The notes beneath the pieces are model-generated. The model was not told where the DNA came from. It searched no databases and saw only the letters and a list, made by a program, of their open reading frames with translations. Of a DNA stretch of 39,433 bases, positions 1 to 8,691 are shown piece after piece. The stretch covers positions 1-39,433 of the forward strand of contig JAOZPU010000010.1 in NCBI GenBank assembly GCA_029932585.1. Reading direction: 5' to 3'. How positions within the stretch are numbered: the stretch's first letter is position 1; the number at the start of each line of letters is the position of its first letter. The stretch comes from Spirochaetia bacterium (GTDB taxonomy: Bacteria; Spirochaetota; Spirochaetia; B11-G9). The translations under genes were made by a program, and so were the position numbers.

Positions 1-25
1 CTTACCCCGTTATCTTGGCTATTAA

Positions 26-292
26 CCACTTCAATATTTAGATAAAGGAATCCAACAAATTGAAACATTTGATCAAACATTTGTTAATATTAGCTCCAAA
101 TCACTTAAATTTCCTATTATGTTTGGTTTAAGTTCCAGAAATGGAAGGCTTATAAGTGGAAATGTTATTTTGAAAGAAGCAAAAGCTGCACTAAAAAAAG
201 CAATGAGTAATAAAAGTTATCCAATAATAGGTTTTAGACCAAATCCTGCTCTTTATAGAGAATATCTATCCAAAATACAACGTAATAATTAA
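26..292 (+). CDS. 3' end of an unrecognised gene, with an in-frame stop near the window edge
   Basis: An open frame runs from just after a TAA at 23-25 to the stop at 290-292, giving 88 residues with protein-like composition (for example an IIGFRPNPALYREYL stretch near the end). The first ATG in frame is at 119 and has no clear ribosome binding site. The few codons before the TAA (reading LPRYLGY) look like a continuation of the same protein. The gene may therefore carry a nonsense mutation or a frameshift, or simply start inside the frame. It converges on rnz with about 7 bases between stops. I do not recognise the family. Coding status is moderately likely; whether the gene is intact is unknown. 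Confidence 0.35.
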   Translation, partial: PLQYLDKGIQQIETFDQTFVNISSKSLKFPIMFGLSSRNGRLISGNVILKEAKAALKKAMSNKSYPIIGFRPNPALYREYLSKIQRNN

Positions 293-299
293 AAATAAT

Positions 300-1229
300 C
301 TAATCTATATGTGGAATATTAATTTGTTGACCATCTCGTGTTAAAAATGTATCGGGGAAAATTTTCTTTGCTTCTGCTAAAAGACTTTCAAGTTCATATT
401 TTGTATACCTTGGGCTGTAATGAATAAGACCCATTTTTTTCACCCCACCTGCATCTGCTGTAAGTTTTGCTGCCTGAGAAGAAGTCATATGCATTTTTTT
501 CTTTGCACTCTCTTCTAAATCAGCTTTAAACATCCCTTCACAAATTAAAAGATCTGAGTCTCGTACATAATCTGATATTTCGGGGAAATACTGAGTATCA
601 GTAACAAAACTCACTTTTCTGCCTGTTCTGGGAGGACCCATTACTTCAATGGCACGAACAATAGTTTTGTCTTTTAATGTAACATCATTCCCTTTTTGTA
701 ATTCTGACCATAATGGCCCCATTGGAACATTTGCTTGTTTAGCTTTCTCTGGATAAAAAATCCCCGATCTTTCCTCTTCGATAAGAGAATATCCAACACA
801 TGGTTTTGTATGACGTAAAGGAAATGCATTTACTGCAAAACCATCTCCCTGATATACTACACCAGGCTCTGTAATCTCTTTGACAATTATTTCATAATTA
901 ATATACATATCTAAAACTTTTTTGTTCATTTCAACATATTCTTTAATTTTAGGAGGACCAAAAATATATAAAGGTTCATCCCGTTCCACTTGACTGGATA
1001 ACATTAAAATACCAGGTAATCCTGTAACATGATCAGCGTGAGTATGACTAATAAATATAGATGATATCTTTTTCCATTTTAGATTTAACTTTCTTAAAGA
1101 GACCTGAGTACCTTCACCACTATCAAATAAAAAAAGATCACCTTCTCTACGCAATAGTACAGATGTAAGAAAACGTCCTGGCAATGGCATCATACCACCA
1201 GTGCCCAGTACAAATAATTCAAGATTCAT
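300..1229 (-). CDS. rnz: ribonuclease Z
   Basis: This is the tRNA 3'-processing endonuclease, which cuts precursor tRNA after the discriminator base. At 309 residues it has the short-form length. The metallo-beta-lactamase zinc motif HTHADH is at residues 62-67. Further metal ligands expected for the family are visible: a His in LRHTKP near 139, the Asp of FVTDTQYF near 211 and the His of IHYSPRY near 268. An insertion around residues 165-190 (GPLWSELQKG) matches the position of the flexible exosite arm that grips tRNA. The ATG at 1229 follows AAAGGA at good spacing. The gene is last in mcsA-mcsB-clpC-rnz, 9 bases after clpC, so it should be co-transcribed with the Clp genes. No terminator is obvious after it. 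Confidence 0.95.
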   Translation of the reverse strand: MNLELFVLGTGGMMPLPGRFLTSVLLRREGDLFLFDSGEGTQVSLRKLNLKWKKISSIFISHTHADHVTGLPGILMLSSQVERDEPLYIFGPPKIKEYVEMNKKVLDMYINYEIIVKEITEPGVVYQGDGFAVNAFPLRHTKPCVGYSLIEEERSGIFYPEKAKQANVPMGPLWSELQKGNDVTLKDKTIVRAIEVMGPPRTGRKVSFVTDTQYFPEISDYVRDSDLLICEGMFKADLEESAKKKMHMTSSQAAKLTADAGGVKKMGLIHYSPRYTKYELESLLAEAKKIFPDTFLTRDGQQINIPHID

Positions 1230-1238
1230 ATTATTCCT

Positions 1239-3734
1239 TTATGATTCAATTTTTGTTTTTATTTCAATAGTTTTAGGTTTACTTATTGAAAAATAGATTT
1301 TCTCTTTTCGTAGGCTGGTTTTAATTCTGCTTCCATTTGGGCATTTACCTTGCAAAATTTGTAAAGACAAAGGATCTTCTATCTCTTTCTGAATTGCTCT
1401 TCTTAGGGGTCTTGCACCAAATTTAACATCATAACCAGTATCTATAATGTATTCCTTTACTGAGCTTGTAATATCAATCATAATATTCATTTGAAGGAGT
1501 CGCATTTTTAATTCTACTAATAATACTTCTAAAATTTCTTTTAAATTATCTCTGGAAAGACTCTCAAAAACAATTATTTCATCAACTCTGTTAATAAATT
1601 CTGGTCTGAATTTTCTTTTTAATTCATTTAATGCGGATGCTTTTATCTCAGAATAATGAAGTATACCTTCCTGAGATTTGAATCCTAATGCACTATCACG
1701 GGTAATTTCTCTTGCACCTGCATTTGAAGTCATAATAAGTACAGTATTTCGGAAAGAGACCTTATGTCCTAAATTATCCTGAAGTTCTCCCTCTTCCAGA
1801 ACCTGAAGCAATAAATTAAAAACATCTGGATGTGCTTTTTCTATTTCATCTAATAAAATAACACTATATGGCTTACGTCGTATTTTCTCAGTTAGCAAAC
1901 CTCCCTCTTCATACCCCACATAACCTGGAGGAGCTCCTACAAGGCGACTTATATTATGTTTTTCCATAAAATCTGACATATCAATTCTAATAAGAGCATC
2001 AGTATTACCAAAAAGAAACTCTGCAAGAGTTTTTGCCAATAACGTCTTACCGACTCCTGTAGGGCCTAAAAAAATAAATGAGCCCATAGGCCTATCTGGA
2101 GAAGATAATCCGGTTCTTGATCTCCTGATACTGGATGATATAGCATTAATTGCTTCATTCTGACCAATAACAGTTTTGTGTAATTCTGCTTCCGTTTCAA
2201 GCAATTTATCAGATTCTTTTTGAACTATACGTGCTAAAGGTATTCCTGTTATTCCGGAAATTACATTTTCGATATCAGTAACTTCAACTGGAACTCGATT
2301 TTTACTTTTATTTATTTTCCAACCCTTGTTAAATTCATCAATTTTTGATTTTAGATCTCTAACTTTATCTCTTACTGCTGCAGCTTTTTCATAATCCTGA
2401 TTACTAACTAAATTCTTTTTTTCCTGTGTTAAAATATCAATTTCATGTTCAAGTGTTTTTAATCCATCAGGTCTTATTGCATTTTCAATTCTTTTTACAG
2501 AACCGGCTTCATCTATAAGATCGATTGCTTTATCAGGTAAAAAGCGATCAGAAATATATCTATCTGACATTACAGCTGCAACCCGTAAAGATTCTTTTGA
2601 ATAGTTTACATTATGATGCTCTTCATATCTACCAATAATACCTTCAAGTATTTCCATTGTTTCTTCTATACCAGGCTCATCTACAAAAATTGTTTGGAAT
2701 CTTCTTTCCAGGGCAGCATCCTTCTCAATATACTTCCTGTATTCACGTAGAGTGGTTGCACCAATACATTGTAACTCACCTCTGGATAAAGCAGGTTTTA
2801 ACATATTTGAAGCATCTATAGCTCCTTCAGCACCTCCAGCACCAATTATAGTATGAAGTTCATCAATAAATAAAATAATATTCCCGGCGGTTCTAATTTC
2901 ATTCATAACTTTTTTTAAACGCTCTTCAAATTCCCCACGATATTTAGTTCCAGCAATTAATGAAGCAATATCAAGTGTAAGAACTCGTTTACCTGATAAC
3001 AGATCAGGTCCCTCTCCGGAAATTATAATCTGTGCAAGTCCCTCTGCTATAGCTGTTTTCCCTACCCCTGGTTCACCGATTAATACAGGATTATTTTTGG
3101 TTCTTCTAGCCAGTATTTGTATAACACGTTTTAGTTCTTCTTTCCGTCCAATAACAGGATCCAGTTTATTTAATCGTGCATATTCTGTAAGATCTCTTGC
3201 ATATTGATCGATAGTAGGTGTTCCCTTAGAGTGGTTGACCTGCTGTTTTTTATTTGCTGACTGTAGGGGAATATTTTTATTTCTCCCAGGAGGGTTTAAT
3301 TTTCTAAGACTAATAATTGAACTCTTTATTTCTTCACTGCCAATATTATGTTTAAGTAAAAATCTTTGAACAATACTTCCTGTTTCCATAACAGATGCAA
3401 GTAAAAGATGTTCTGTACCTATATACTGAATACCCATTTTCCTTGCTTCTTCTGCTGAATTTTCAAGAATATTTTTACCTCTATGAGAAGGAGGAACATC
3501 ACCGAGGATATAACCTGAATGTTTTTTTGGAATACTTTTTTCAATTTCTATCTGAAGTGAATTAGGATCTATATTTAAAGATTTTAAAACTTTGAAACCG
3601 AGACCATCACCATCTTTTAATAGTGCTAAAATTATATGTTCAGGTAAAAGTTGATCTGAATGAAATCTTTTTGCTTCTTCCTGGGCAAAAATAGTTAAAA
3701 TGCGTTGAGCACGTTGTGTAAGTCCTTTAAACAT
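1239..3734 (-). CDS. clpC: ClpC-type AAA+ chaperone/unfoldase
   Basis: This is the hexameric unfoldase that feeds substrates to ClpP (clpP is not in this window). At 831 residues it has the usual ClpC length. In order it contains two N-terminal Clp repeats (about 1-145), the first AAA+ domain with Walker A GEPGVGKT (220-227), Walker B LFIDE (288-292) and pore loop KYRG (264-267), a middle coiled coil with a UVR motif (about 441-466), then the second AAA+ domain with Walker A GPTGVGKT (557-564), pore loop GYVG (604-607), Walker B LLDE (627-630) and the [11 protein letters not shown] sensor region. The UVR-bearing middle domain identifies ClpC rather than ClpB. It starts 14 bases after mcsB, as in the Firmicutes ctsR-mcsA-mcsB-clpC operon. 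All ATPase residues I checked are intact. Confidence 0.97.
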   Translation of the reverse strand: MFKGLTQRAQRILTIFAQEEAKRFHSDQLLPEHIILALLKDGDGLGFKVLKSLNIDPNSLQIEIEKSIPKKHSGYILGDVPPSHRGKNILENSAEEARKMGIQYIGTEHLLLASVMETGSIVQRFLLKHNIGSEEIKSSIISLRKLNPPGRNKNIPLQSANKKQQVNHSKGTPTIDQYARDLTEYARLNKLDPVIGRKEELKRVIQILARRTKNNPVLIGEPGVGKTAIAEGLAQIIISGEGPDLLSGKRVLTLDIASLIAGTKYRGEFEERLKKVMNEIRTAGNIILFIDELHTIIGAGGAEGAIDASNMLKPALSRGELQCIGATTLREYRKYIEKDAALERRFQTIFVDEPGIEETMEILEGIIGRYEEHHNVNYSKESLRVAAVMSDRYISDRFLPDKAIDLIDEAGSVKRIENAIRPDGLKTLEHEIDILTQEKKNLVSNQDYEKAAAVRDKVRDLKSKIDEFNKGWKINKSKNRVPVEVTDIENVISGITGIPLARIVQKESDKLLETEAELHKTVIGQNEAINAISSSIRRSRTGLSSPDRPMGSFIFLGPTGVGKTLLAKTLAEFLFGNTDALIRIDMSDFMEKHNISRLVGAPPGYVGYEEGGLLTEKIRRKPYSVILLDEIEKAHPDVFNLLLQVLEEGELQDNLGHKVSFRNTVLIMTSNAGAREITRDSALGFKSQEGILHYSEIKASALNELKRKFRPEFINRVDEIIVFESLSRDNLKEILEVLLVELKMRLLQMNIMIDITSSVKEYIIDTGYDVKFGARPLRRAIQKEIEDPLSLQILQGKCPNGSRIKTSLRKEKIYFSISKPKTIEIKTKIES

Positions 3735-3748
3735 ATGATGCCTCCATT

Positions 3749-4798
3749 TTAATTCGAAATATTCAATGATTCACGAATAATTTTTGATCTACTTTCATCC
3801 AGTAGTACGTTATCTATTTTTTTATCAACAATTGCAAACTGTATATGTGCTTTTTGAGACATTATAATTAGAGAATCTACTATACCTATATCAAAATCTG
3901 AAAATCCTAAAGCAATTCCAAGTCTTAAATCTGTAAGTGCTTTTATAGCCTCTCCTGAGCCTAATAATCTACAATTTGAAATTAAGCCTATAGATCTATA
4001 CATTCTATCTTCGATCTCTATTTTTCTTCTTTCAATTAGTTCATCCCGGGCTTGTCTTTCAAAAGTAGCTAATTTTAAACTTGTTTGAGAAAGCTTTTCA
4101 ATAAGTTCCTTTTCATCAGCACCTATTGCTATCCCATTTGATATTTGATAAAGATCACCAAGAGAACCATCCTCATTGCCCAAAAACCCTTTTACAGTAA
4201 ATTCCTTTTCTAATGAAGATTTTATAGCTCGGTCAAATAAAGATAATCTAACCAGTGCAGGTAAATGAACCATTACAGAAACTTTCATACCTGTTCCTGA
4301 ATTTCTTATATTCTCATTTAAATAGCCAAATTCCAGAGAAACTGCAAAATCAAGTATTTTTTCAAGCTTTGATTCCAACAAATCAATTGTATTATATGCA
4401 TATTTCAATCCCAATCCACTTTCAAAAACTGACATTCGTAGATGATCATGTTCATTAATCATACATGCTACTCTCTGATCTTTGCTTAAAATAAAAGATT
4501 TGTGTTTGTCCAATGTAAAATCCTGGGATATAAGACTTCTTTCTGCTAACATTCTCCTTTCAATACTGCTTATATCTGCAAGAGAAATAATATTCATACT
4601 TTGATCTATCATGCCAAAAGCTTCTGATATTAGAATTTTAACCTTATCTTCATCCCGAATTTCCATTTTATTAGGGAAAAGAAAACCAGTTAAATTTCTT
4701 GAGAGTCGAACCCTACTTGATAATACAACATCATTTTCCTTACCTTTAGTTCTAAACCAACCTGGAATATCGTTTAGAACTGGATTATTAATTGTCAT
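3749..4798 (-). CDS. mcsB: McsB-family protein arginine kinase homologue, probably active-site degenerate
   Basis: McsB phosphorylates arginines to mark proteins for ClpC and belongs to the phosphagen kinase fold. The 349 residues align along the whole family: LSSRVRLSRN (26-35), the NEEDH region (here NEHDH, 115-119), GTGMKVSVMVHLPALV (168-183), YQISN (217-221) and SNCRLL (274-279). Several residues essential in characterised McsB or arginine kinases differ here. The second Glu of NEEDH is His117. The conserved Cys of the SCPTNVGTG segment is Asn163. The Arg of RASV is Lys172. The Arg of VRG is Lys203. The GEGSEA loop reads GNEDGS. In the C-terminal phosphoarginine-sensing RDxxRA motif the first Arg is Leu. 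These comparisons rest on the Bacillus sequence recalled from memory. The gene overlaps mcsA by 11 bases. Family assignment is firm; kinase activity is doubtful. Confidence 0.9.
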   Translation of the reverse strand: MTINNPVLNDIPGWFRTKGKENDVVLSSRVRLSRNLTGFLFPNKMEIRDEDKVKILISEAFGMIDQSMNIISLADISSIERRMLAERSLISQDFTLDKHKSFILSKDQRVACMINEHDHLRMSVFESGLGLKYAYNTIDLLESKLEKILDFAVSLEFGYLNENIRNSGTGMKVSVMVHLPALVRLSLFDRAIKSSLEKEFTVKGFLGNEDGSLGDLYQISNGIAIGADEKELIEKLSQTSLKLATFERQARDELIERRKIEIEDRMYRSIGLISNCRLLGSGEAIKALTDLRLGIALGFSDFDIGIVDSLIIMSQKAHIQFAIVDKKIDNVLLDESRSKIIRESLNISN

Positions 4799-5303
4799 CT
4801 AAATTAAATCCTGCTTCAAGATTTGTTAATTTATCTCTTAATACCACTGCATTTTCATATTCTTCATTATCAACAGCCTCTTCAAGTTCTCTCTTTAAAA
4901 TTTCTTTATCTATCAAAATTGTTTTATATGCTTTTAGTTTTGAAGGTAATTTACCTACATGAGCTACATAAGTTCCATTTAAAGAAATTACATTAGCAAT
5001 AGAACTTCGGAAATAATTATAACAATCAGGACACCCAACCTGGCCATCTTCTTTCATATCCGCAACTTTTGTCCCGCAAGTTTTGCAAGTCTCTTGCTCA
5101 GTACCTGTTTTTACTGGTAAAACTTTCTTTTGAGCAAAATTACTAAGTAATTTTGATAGTGAAAAATCAAAGGATTTTCCATCTTTAGATATCCCTTTCT
5201 TTGCCGCACAATCCCGGCACAGGTGCATTTCATATAGATTTTCACCAATTAGCTGTTGAACATGAAAAACAGCTGACTTATTTTTACATATTTCACAAAT
5301 CAT
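4788..5303 (-). CDS. mcsA: McsA-like zinc protein with UVR motif
   Basis: McsA activates the McsB kinase and bridges it to ClpC. The 171-residue protein has four CxxC pairs (C3/C6, C29/C32, C73/C76, C91/C94), as expected for the two zinc modules of McsA. A C-terminal helical UVR motif follows (about 132-166, around NEEYENAVVLRDKL), like the one in the ClpC middle domain. The ATG at 5303 follows AAGGA. It is the first gene of mcsA-mcsB-clpC-rnz and overlaps mcsB by 11 bases. No ctsR repressor gene precedes it, unlike the Firmicutes arrangement; lolE lies upstream instead. All zinc ligands are intact, in contrast to the degenerate partner kinase. It may act as a ClpC adaptor on its own. Confidence 0.9.
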   Translation of the reverse strand: MICEICKNKSAVFHVQQLIGENLYEMHLCRDCAAKKGISKDGKSFDFSLSKLLSNFAQKKVLPVKTGTEQETCKTCGTKVADMKEDGQVGCPDCYNYFRSSIANVISLNGTYVAHVGKLPSKLKAYKTILIDKEILKRELEEAVDNEEYENAVVLRDKLTNLEAGFNLDDN

Positions 5304-5329
5304 TATTATATCCTTAATTTAATAATAAC

Positions 5330-5355
5330 AAAAAATCCGCCCAAATGCAGGCGAA
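5330..5355 (-). terminator. stem-loop with U-tract between lolE and mcsA
   Basis: Read on the minus strand, TTCGCC and GGCGGA (one G-U pair) form a 6-bp stem around an 8-base loop, followed directly by six T residues. This is a good short intrinsic terminator for the lol operon. It lies only about 27 bases before the mcsA start and right after the predicted mcsA promoter, so it could also be part of the mcsA leader. Confidence 0.6.
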
Positions 5356-5363
5356 ATTTCACA

Positions 5364-5392
5364 AATATACGATTTTTTTTCTGTATTTTCAA
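5364..5392 (-). promoter_or_regulatory. predicted sigma70-type promoter for mcsA-mcsB-clpC-rnz
   Basis: TTGAAA (5392-5387) and TATATT (5369-5364) are separated by 17 bases on the minus strand. Transcription would start near 5357, so the terminator-like stem-loop would be the very 5' end of the mRNA. No CIRCE element and no CtsR-type heptad repeat is visible nearby. Confidence 0.5.
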
Positions 5393-5418
5393 TCTTAACT
5401 ATATATTTCTTAATTGTT

Positions 5419-6726
5419 TTAATGTTTTCGCAGTATATCCATAGGTTTAAACCTACCAGCCTTTACAGCTGGGAAAAAAGCAGCAGCAACAGAAAGAAGT
5501 ACAGTTAAAGTGGAAATAATTAAAATATTTATCAAATCCAGTTTTATAGGAATTTGCTCTAAATAATATGAAGTATCAAAAATAACAAAATTTTTATCGG
5601 ATAATAATAAAACAGGTGATAATATATATTGAAAAACAGTGTATGAGAAATTAACTATCCTTTCTATTATTAAAATTAACTCATTTATATTTACTGCAGT
5701 AAGTAATCCCAAAACTAATCCTGAAATTGTTCCAAGAATGCCCATAATAAACCCAATAAGGATAAAAGCTCTTGTTATAATATACGAGGGAACCCCTGTG
5801 CTTTTTAACATTGCAATATCTTCTTCTTTTTCCATTACAAGCATAACTACAGCAGATGATATATTCATAGCCGCTACTATTACAATAACTATCATAATAA
5901 AAAGGAGTATGTCCTTTGTTGTTTTGAAGCTTTCTATCATGGTTTTTTCAAGATCATACCAGTTATATACGTAAAATTTTGTATTAAGAGCTTTTCTAAC
6001 TTCAATTGTTTTACTTTCAATATTTTCAAAAGGGTTATTAATTTTTACTGCAATAAAATTATTACCTTTTTCAGTAAATAAAGCTTTCCCTTTATCAATA
6101 TTTATATAAATACTTAGGGCATCTAATTCATAATATCCAGTAGAAAAAATACCTTTTACAGTTAAATATGATGGTTTTAGTACTGGACGTCTTCCAGGTA
6201 TTTGTTTTGCTGTTAGAATTTTAATTCTATCTCCTGGGTTTACATCTAAAATACGTGCTACTTCTAAACTCAACATTGCAGAGTCTTTGCTATTAAGAAG
6301 AAACTCTCCTTTTTCAATTTTAATGTAATCTTTAGCCGTAGGATCCAGATCAAAATAATTCGATGGTAAAGCTTTGAAACTTATCCCTGTTCTTCCATTT
6401 TCTGAATATGCCAGTCCTATTCCCGTGGTTACAGGAAAAGCTGATTGGATTCCCGGTAATGACTTAATAATTTCAATAGTATTTTTTTCAGTATATTCAT
6501 CAATAGTATTATTACTTTTTATTTGAATATGATATGAACCTATTTCCATATAACGCTGGGTTATACCTTCAATCATACCACTGGATATCTCTAATACAAC
6601 TATTAATGGAATTAAAGAAAATCCTATTCCCAGAATAGCGCCAAAAATATTTTTAGTAAAAAAATATTTCTTTTTATTTACCAAAAAATGATATGCAAGA
6701 TAAAAAGATCGGTCATAGATCATCAT
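5419..6726 (-). CDS. lolE: lipoprotein-releasing ABC transporter permease, LolC/LolE family (second copy)
   Basis: This is an inner-membrane permease of the MacB/FtsX superfamily that extracts lipoproteins from the inner membrane for transport to the outer membrane. The 435 residues have the family topology: one transmembrane helix near 27-50, a large periplasmic domain (about 50-265), then three helices near 272-296, 318-346 and 396-420. The C-terminal AAAFFPAVKAGRFKPMDILR segment is typical. It overlaps lolD by 4 bases (ATGA), so it is translationally coupled. Which of the two permeases corresponds to LolC and which to LolE is not certain from sequence alone. Confidence 0.85.
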   Translation of the reverse strand: MMIYDRSFYLAYHFLVNKKKYFFTKNIFGAILGIGFSLIPLIVVLEISSGMIEGITQRYMEIGSYHIQIKSNNTIDEYTEKNTIEIIKSLPGIQSAFPVTTGIGLAYSENGRTGISFKALPSNYFDLDPTAKDYIKIEKGEFLLNSKDSAMLSLEVARILDVNPGDRIKILTAKQIPGRRPVLKPSYLTVKGIFSTGYYELDALSIYINIDKGKALFTEKGNNFIAVKINNPFENIESKTIEVRKALNTKFYVYNWYDLEKTMIESFKTTKDILLFIMIVIVIVAAMNISSAVVMLVMEKEEDIAMLKSTGVPSYIITRAFILIGFIMGILGTISGLVLGLLTAVNINELILIIERIVNFSYTVFQYILSPVLLLSDKNFVIFDTSYYLEQIPIKLDLINILIISTLTVLLSVAAAFFPAVKAGRFKPMDILRKH

Positions 6727-7397
6727 AGGTTTGATAATTTCCCATTTTCCAGTTTAAGATGAATATCTCCTCTGCCAGTTAATGCCATATCATGAGTTAC
6801 TAATAACAAAGTTTTACCATGGTTATTAACAAGTTCAAATAATAATTCTTCTATCTTTTTAGAATTTTTTTGATCCAGATTCCCAGTTGGTTCATCTGCA
6901 AGTATAATACCAGGATCATTTATCAGAGATCTTACAACAGCAATTCTTTGACGTTCCCCACCGGATAATTGTGAGGGGAAATGCTCTAATCTGTCAATAA
7001 GACCAACTTCTCTTATTAATTCGGTTGCTTTTGTAATAGCTTTACTTTTACTCATACCTGACATATACCCTGGAAGCATAACATTTTCCAATGCTGTAAA
7101 ATCCTTTAAAAGATAATGAAATTGGAAAATTAATCCTATGCTTTTTGACCTAAATTCTGACATTGAATTTTCATCTAATTTATGAACAGCTTTATTATCA
7201 ACAAAAATAGATCCACTTGTCAATTTATCCATTCCAGAAATTAAGTTTAACAAAGTACTTTTCCCACTTCCACTATTTCCAGTAAGAATTACCTTTGTAT
7301 TAGATTCGATAGATAAATTAAGATCAGAAATAATTGATAATTCTTCATTACCATTCTTATATGATTTATATAATTGTTCAATAATTATATTACTCAT
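6723..7397 (-). CDS. lolD: lipoprotein-releasing ABC transporter ATPase
   Basis: This is the ATPase that powers the two adjacent permeases. The 224 residues contain Walker A GNSGSGKS (40-47), a Q-loop (FQFHYLL, near 91-97), the ABC signature LSGGERQ (144-150), Walker B ILADEP (165-170) followed by TGNLD, and the switch His of LLVTHD near 201. Length and motifs match the LolD/MacB ATPase group. It overlaps the upstream permease by 8 bases and the downstream one by 4. Placement between two FtsX-type permeases of about 434 residues supports the Lol assignment over a MacB or FtsE one. Confidence 0.92.
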   Translation of the reverse strand: MSNIIIEQLYKSYKNGNEELSIISDLNLSIESNTKVILTGNSGSGKSTLLNLISGMDKLTSGSIFVDNKAVHKLDENSMSEFRSKSIGLIFQFHYLLKDFTALENVMLPGYMSGMSKSKAITKATELIREVGLIDRLEHFPSQLSGGERQRIAVVRSLINDPGIILADEPTGNLDQKNSKKIEELLFELVNNHGKTLLLVTHDMALTGRGDIHLKLENGKLSNL

Positions 7398-8691
7398 ATC
7401 GGAGCACCTCCGCAGGTTTATATTTAGAAACTACTTTTGAAGCCGAATAAGCTGCTAAAGTAGATGATAATACAGCAAAAAGAAAGACAAATAAAATTTC
7501 ATTAAAAACTATTTTTACGGGAATCTCTGAAACATAAAAATTTGTAAACGAAAAAACAGAAGAATAATTAAAATTTGTACTAATAAAGGGTGATATTATC
7601 AATTTAATTAAATCTTCACTAAAACTAACAATGGATTCCAGTCCATTGAAAATAAGATTAATATTTATTGTTAGCAATAATCCGGAAATAAGACCAAAAA
7701 ATGAACCTAAGATTCCAATAACAAACCCTTCAATTATAAAAATAGTACGTATTGATAAAGGGGTAGCTCCCAAAGACATTAGAACACCAATTTCTTCCCT
7801 CTTTTCTACTACAGAACGTTCTAATGAGTGTTTAATATTTACTCCAACTACTATAAAAATTAATCCAATAACAAGCATCATTGCTGTCTTTTCAGTTCGA
7901 AGCGCTCCGAAAAATGATGAATTAAAGACTCTCCAACTCTGAATATCATAAATTCCACCAAGTTCTTCTTCAATTTTAAATGTAATAGCTTTATCGTTGT
8001 ATTGATCTTTTAGTTTAATTCCATAAATTAATTTTTCTTTTCCTGAAGAAATTGTTTGTGAGTTTGATAAAATAGTAAACCCCATTGATCTGTCAAAATT
8101 ATAATAACCACTTTGAAATAGACCGGAAATATTATAATTACGATCTGAAGGTGATAAAGATTTAAAACCTGAACCTTCCATAGAAATCAAGGAAATATTA
8201 TCATTTACACTAACTCCCAGCCGAGCAGCCAATTGATTTCCTAAAAGTATAGAATCCTTATTTCTCAAAGTTAATTCACCACTAACCAGATTCAATTGTT
8301 TCGCCATTACAGGATCATAATCTGCAATATCACCAGGTATTAATCGTATATTTACAGCTTCAAAATCTGAAAAATTACCCTTTATTAAAGTTTGTATATC
8401 AATAAACGGAAGAACAGATTCAACACCATCTATATTCTCTAAATAATTTAATATATCAGAATCTATAGTGGATTCTTTGCTATATACACGTATATGAAAT
8501 GAATTTATATTTATAATATCTTCAATAAATCCAAATTGGAAACCATTCATTACCCCTAAAACAGATATTAGTGCCATTACACCAATACCAATACCTGCAA
8601 TAGACAAAAATGAAGGACCTAACATTCGATCGGCTTTTCTTGCTTTTAAGTATCGAAAAGCAGTGAAAAATATCCAGTTATTTCCTCTCAT
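7390..8691 (-). CDS. lolC: lipoprotein-releasing ABC transporter permease, LolC/LolE family (first copy)
   Basis: This is an inner-membrane permease paralogous to the gene at 5419-6726. The 433 residues show one N-terminal helix (about 27-50, after an RYLKARKADRM amphipathic start typical of LolC/E), a periplasmic domain (about 50-265), and helices near 270-287, 315-345 and 392-412. The end SASKVVSKYKPAEVLRYE is the family signature. It overlaps lolD by 8 bases and the upstream secreted-protein gene by 4. Two distinct permeases suggest a heteromeric LolCDE rather than a LolF homodimer. Confidence 0.86.
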   Translation of the reverse strand: MRGNNWIFFTAFRYLKARKADRMLGPSFLSIAGIGIGVMALISVLGVMNGFQFGFIEDIININSFHIRVYSKESTIDSDILNYLENIDGVESVLPFIDIQTLIKGNFSDFEAVNIRLIPGDIADYDPVMAKQLNLVSGELTLRNKDSILLGNQLAARLGVSVNDNISLISMEGSGFKSLSPSDRNYNISGLFQSGYYNFDRSMGFTILSNSQTISSGKEKLIYGIKLKDQYNDKAITFKIEEELGGIYDIQSWRVFNSSFFGALRTEKTAMMLVIGLIFIVVGVNIKHSLERSVVEKREEIGVLMSLGATPLSIRTIFIIEGFVIGILGSFFGLISGLLLTININLIFNGLESIVSFSEDLIKLIISPFISTNFNYSSVFSFTNFYVSEIPVKIVFNEILFVFLFAVLSSTLAAYSASKVVSKYKPAEVLRYE

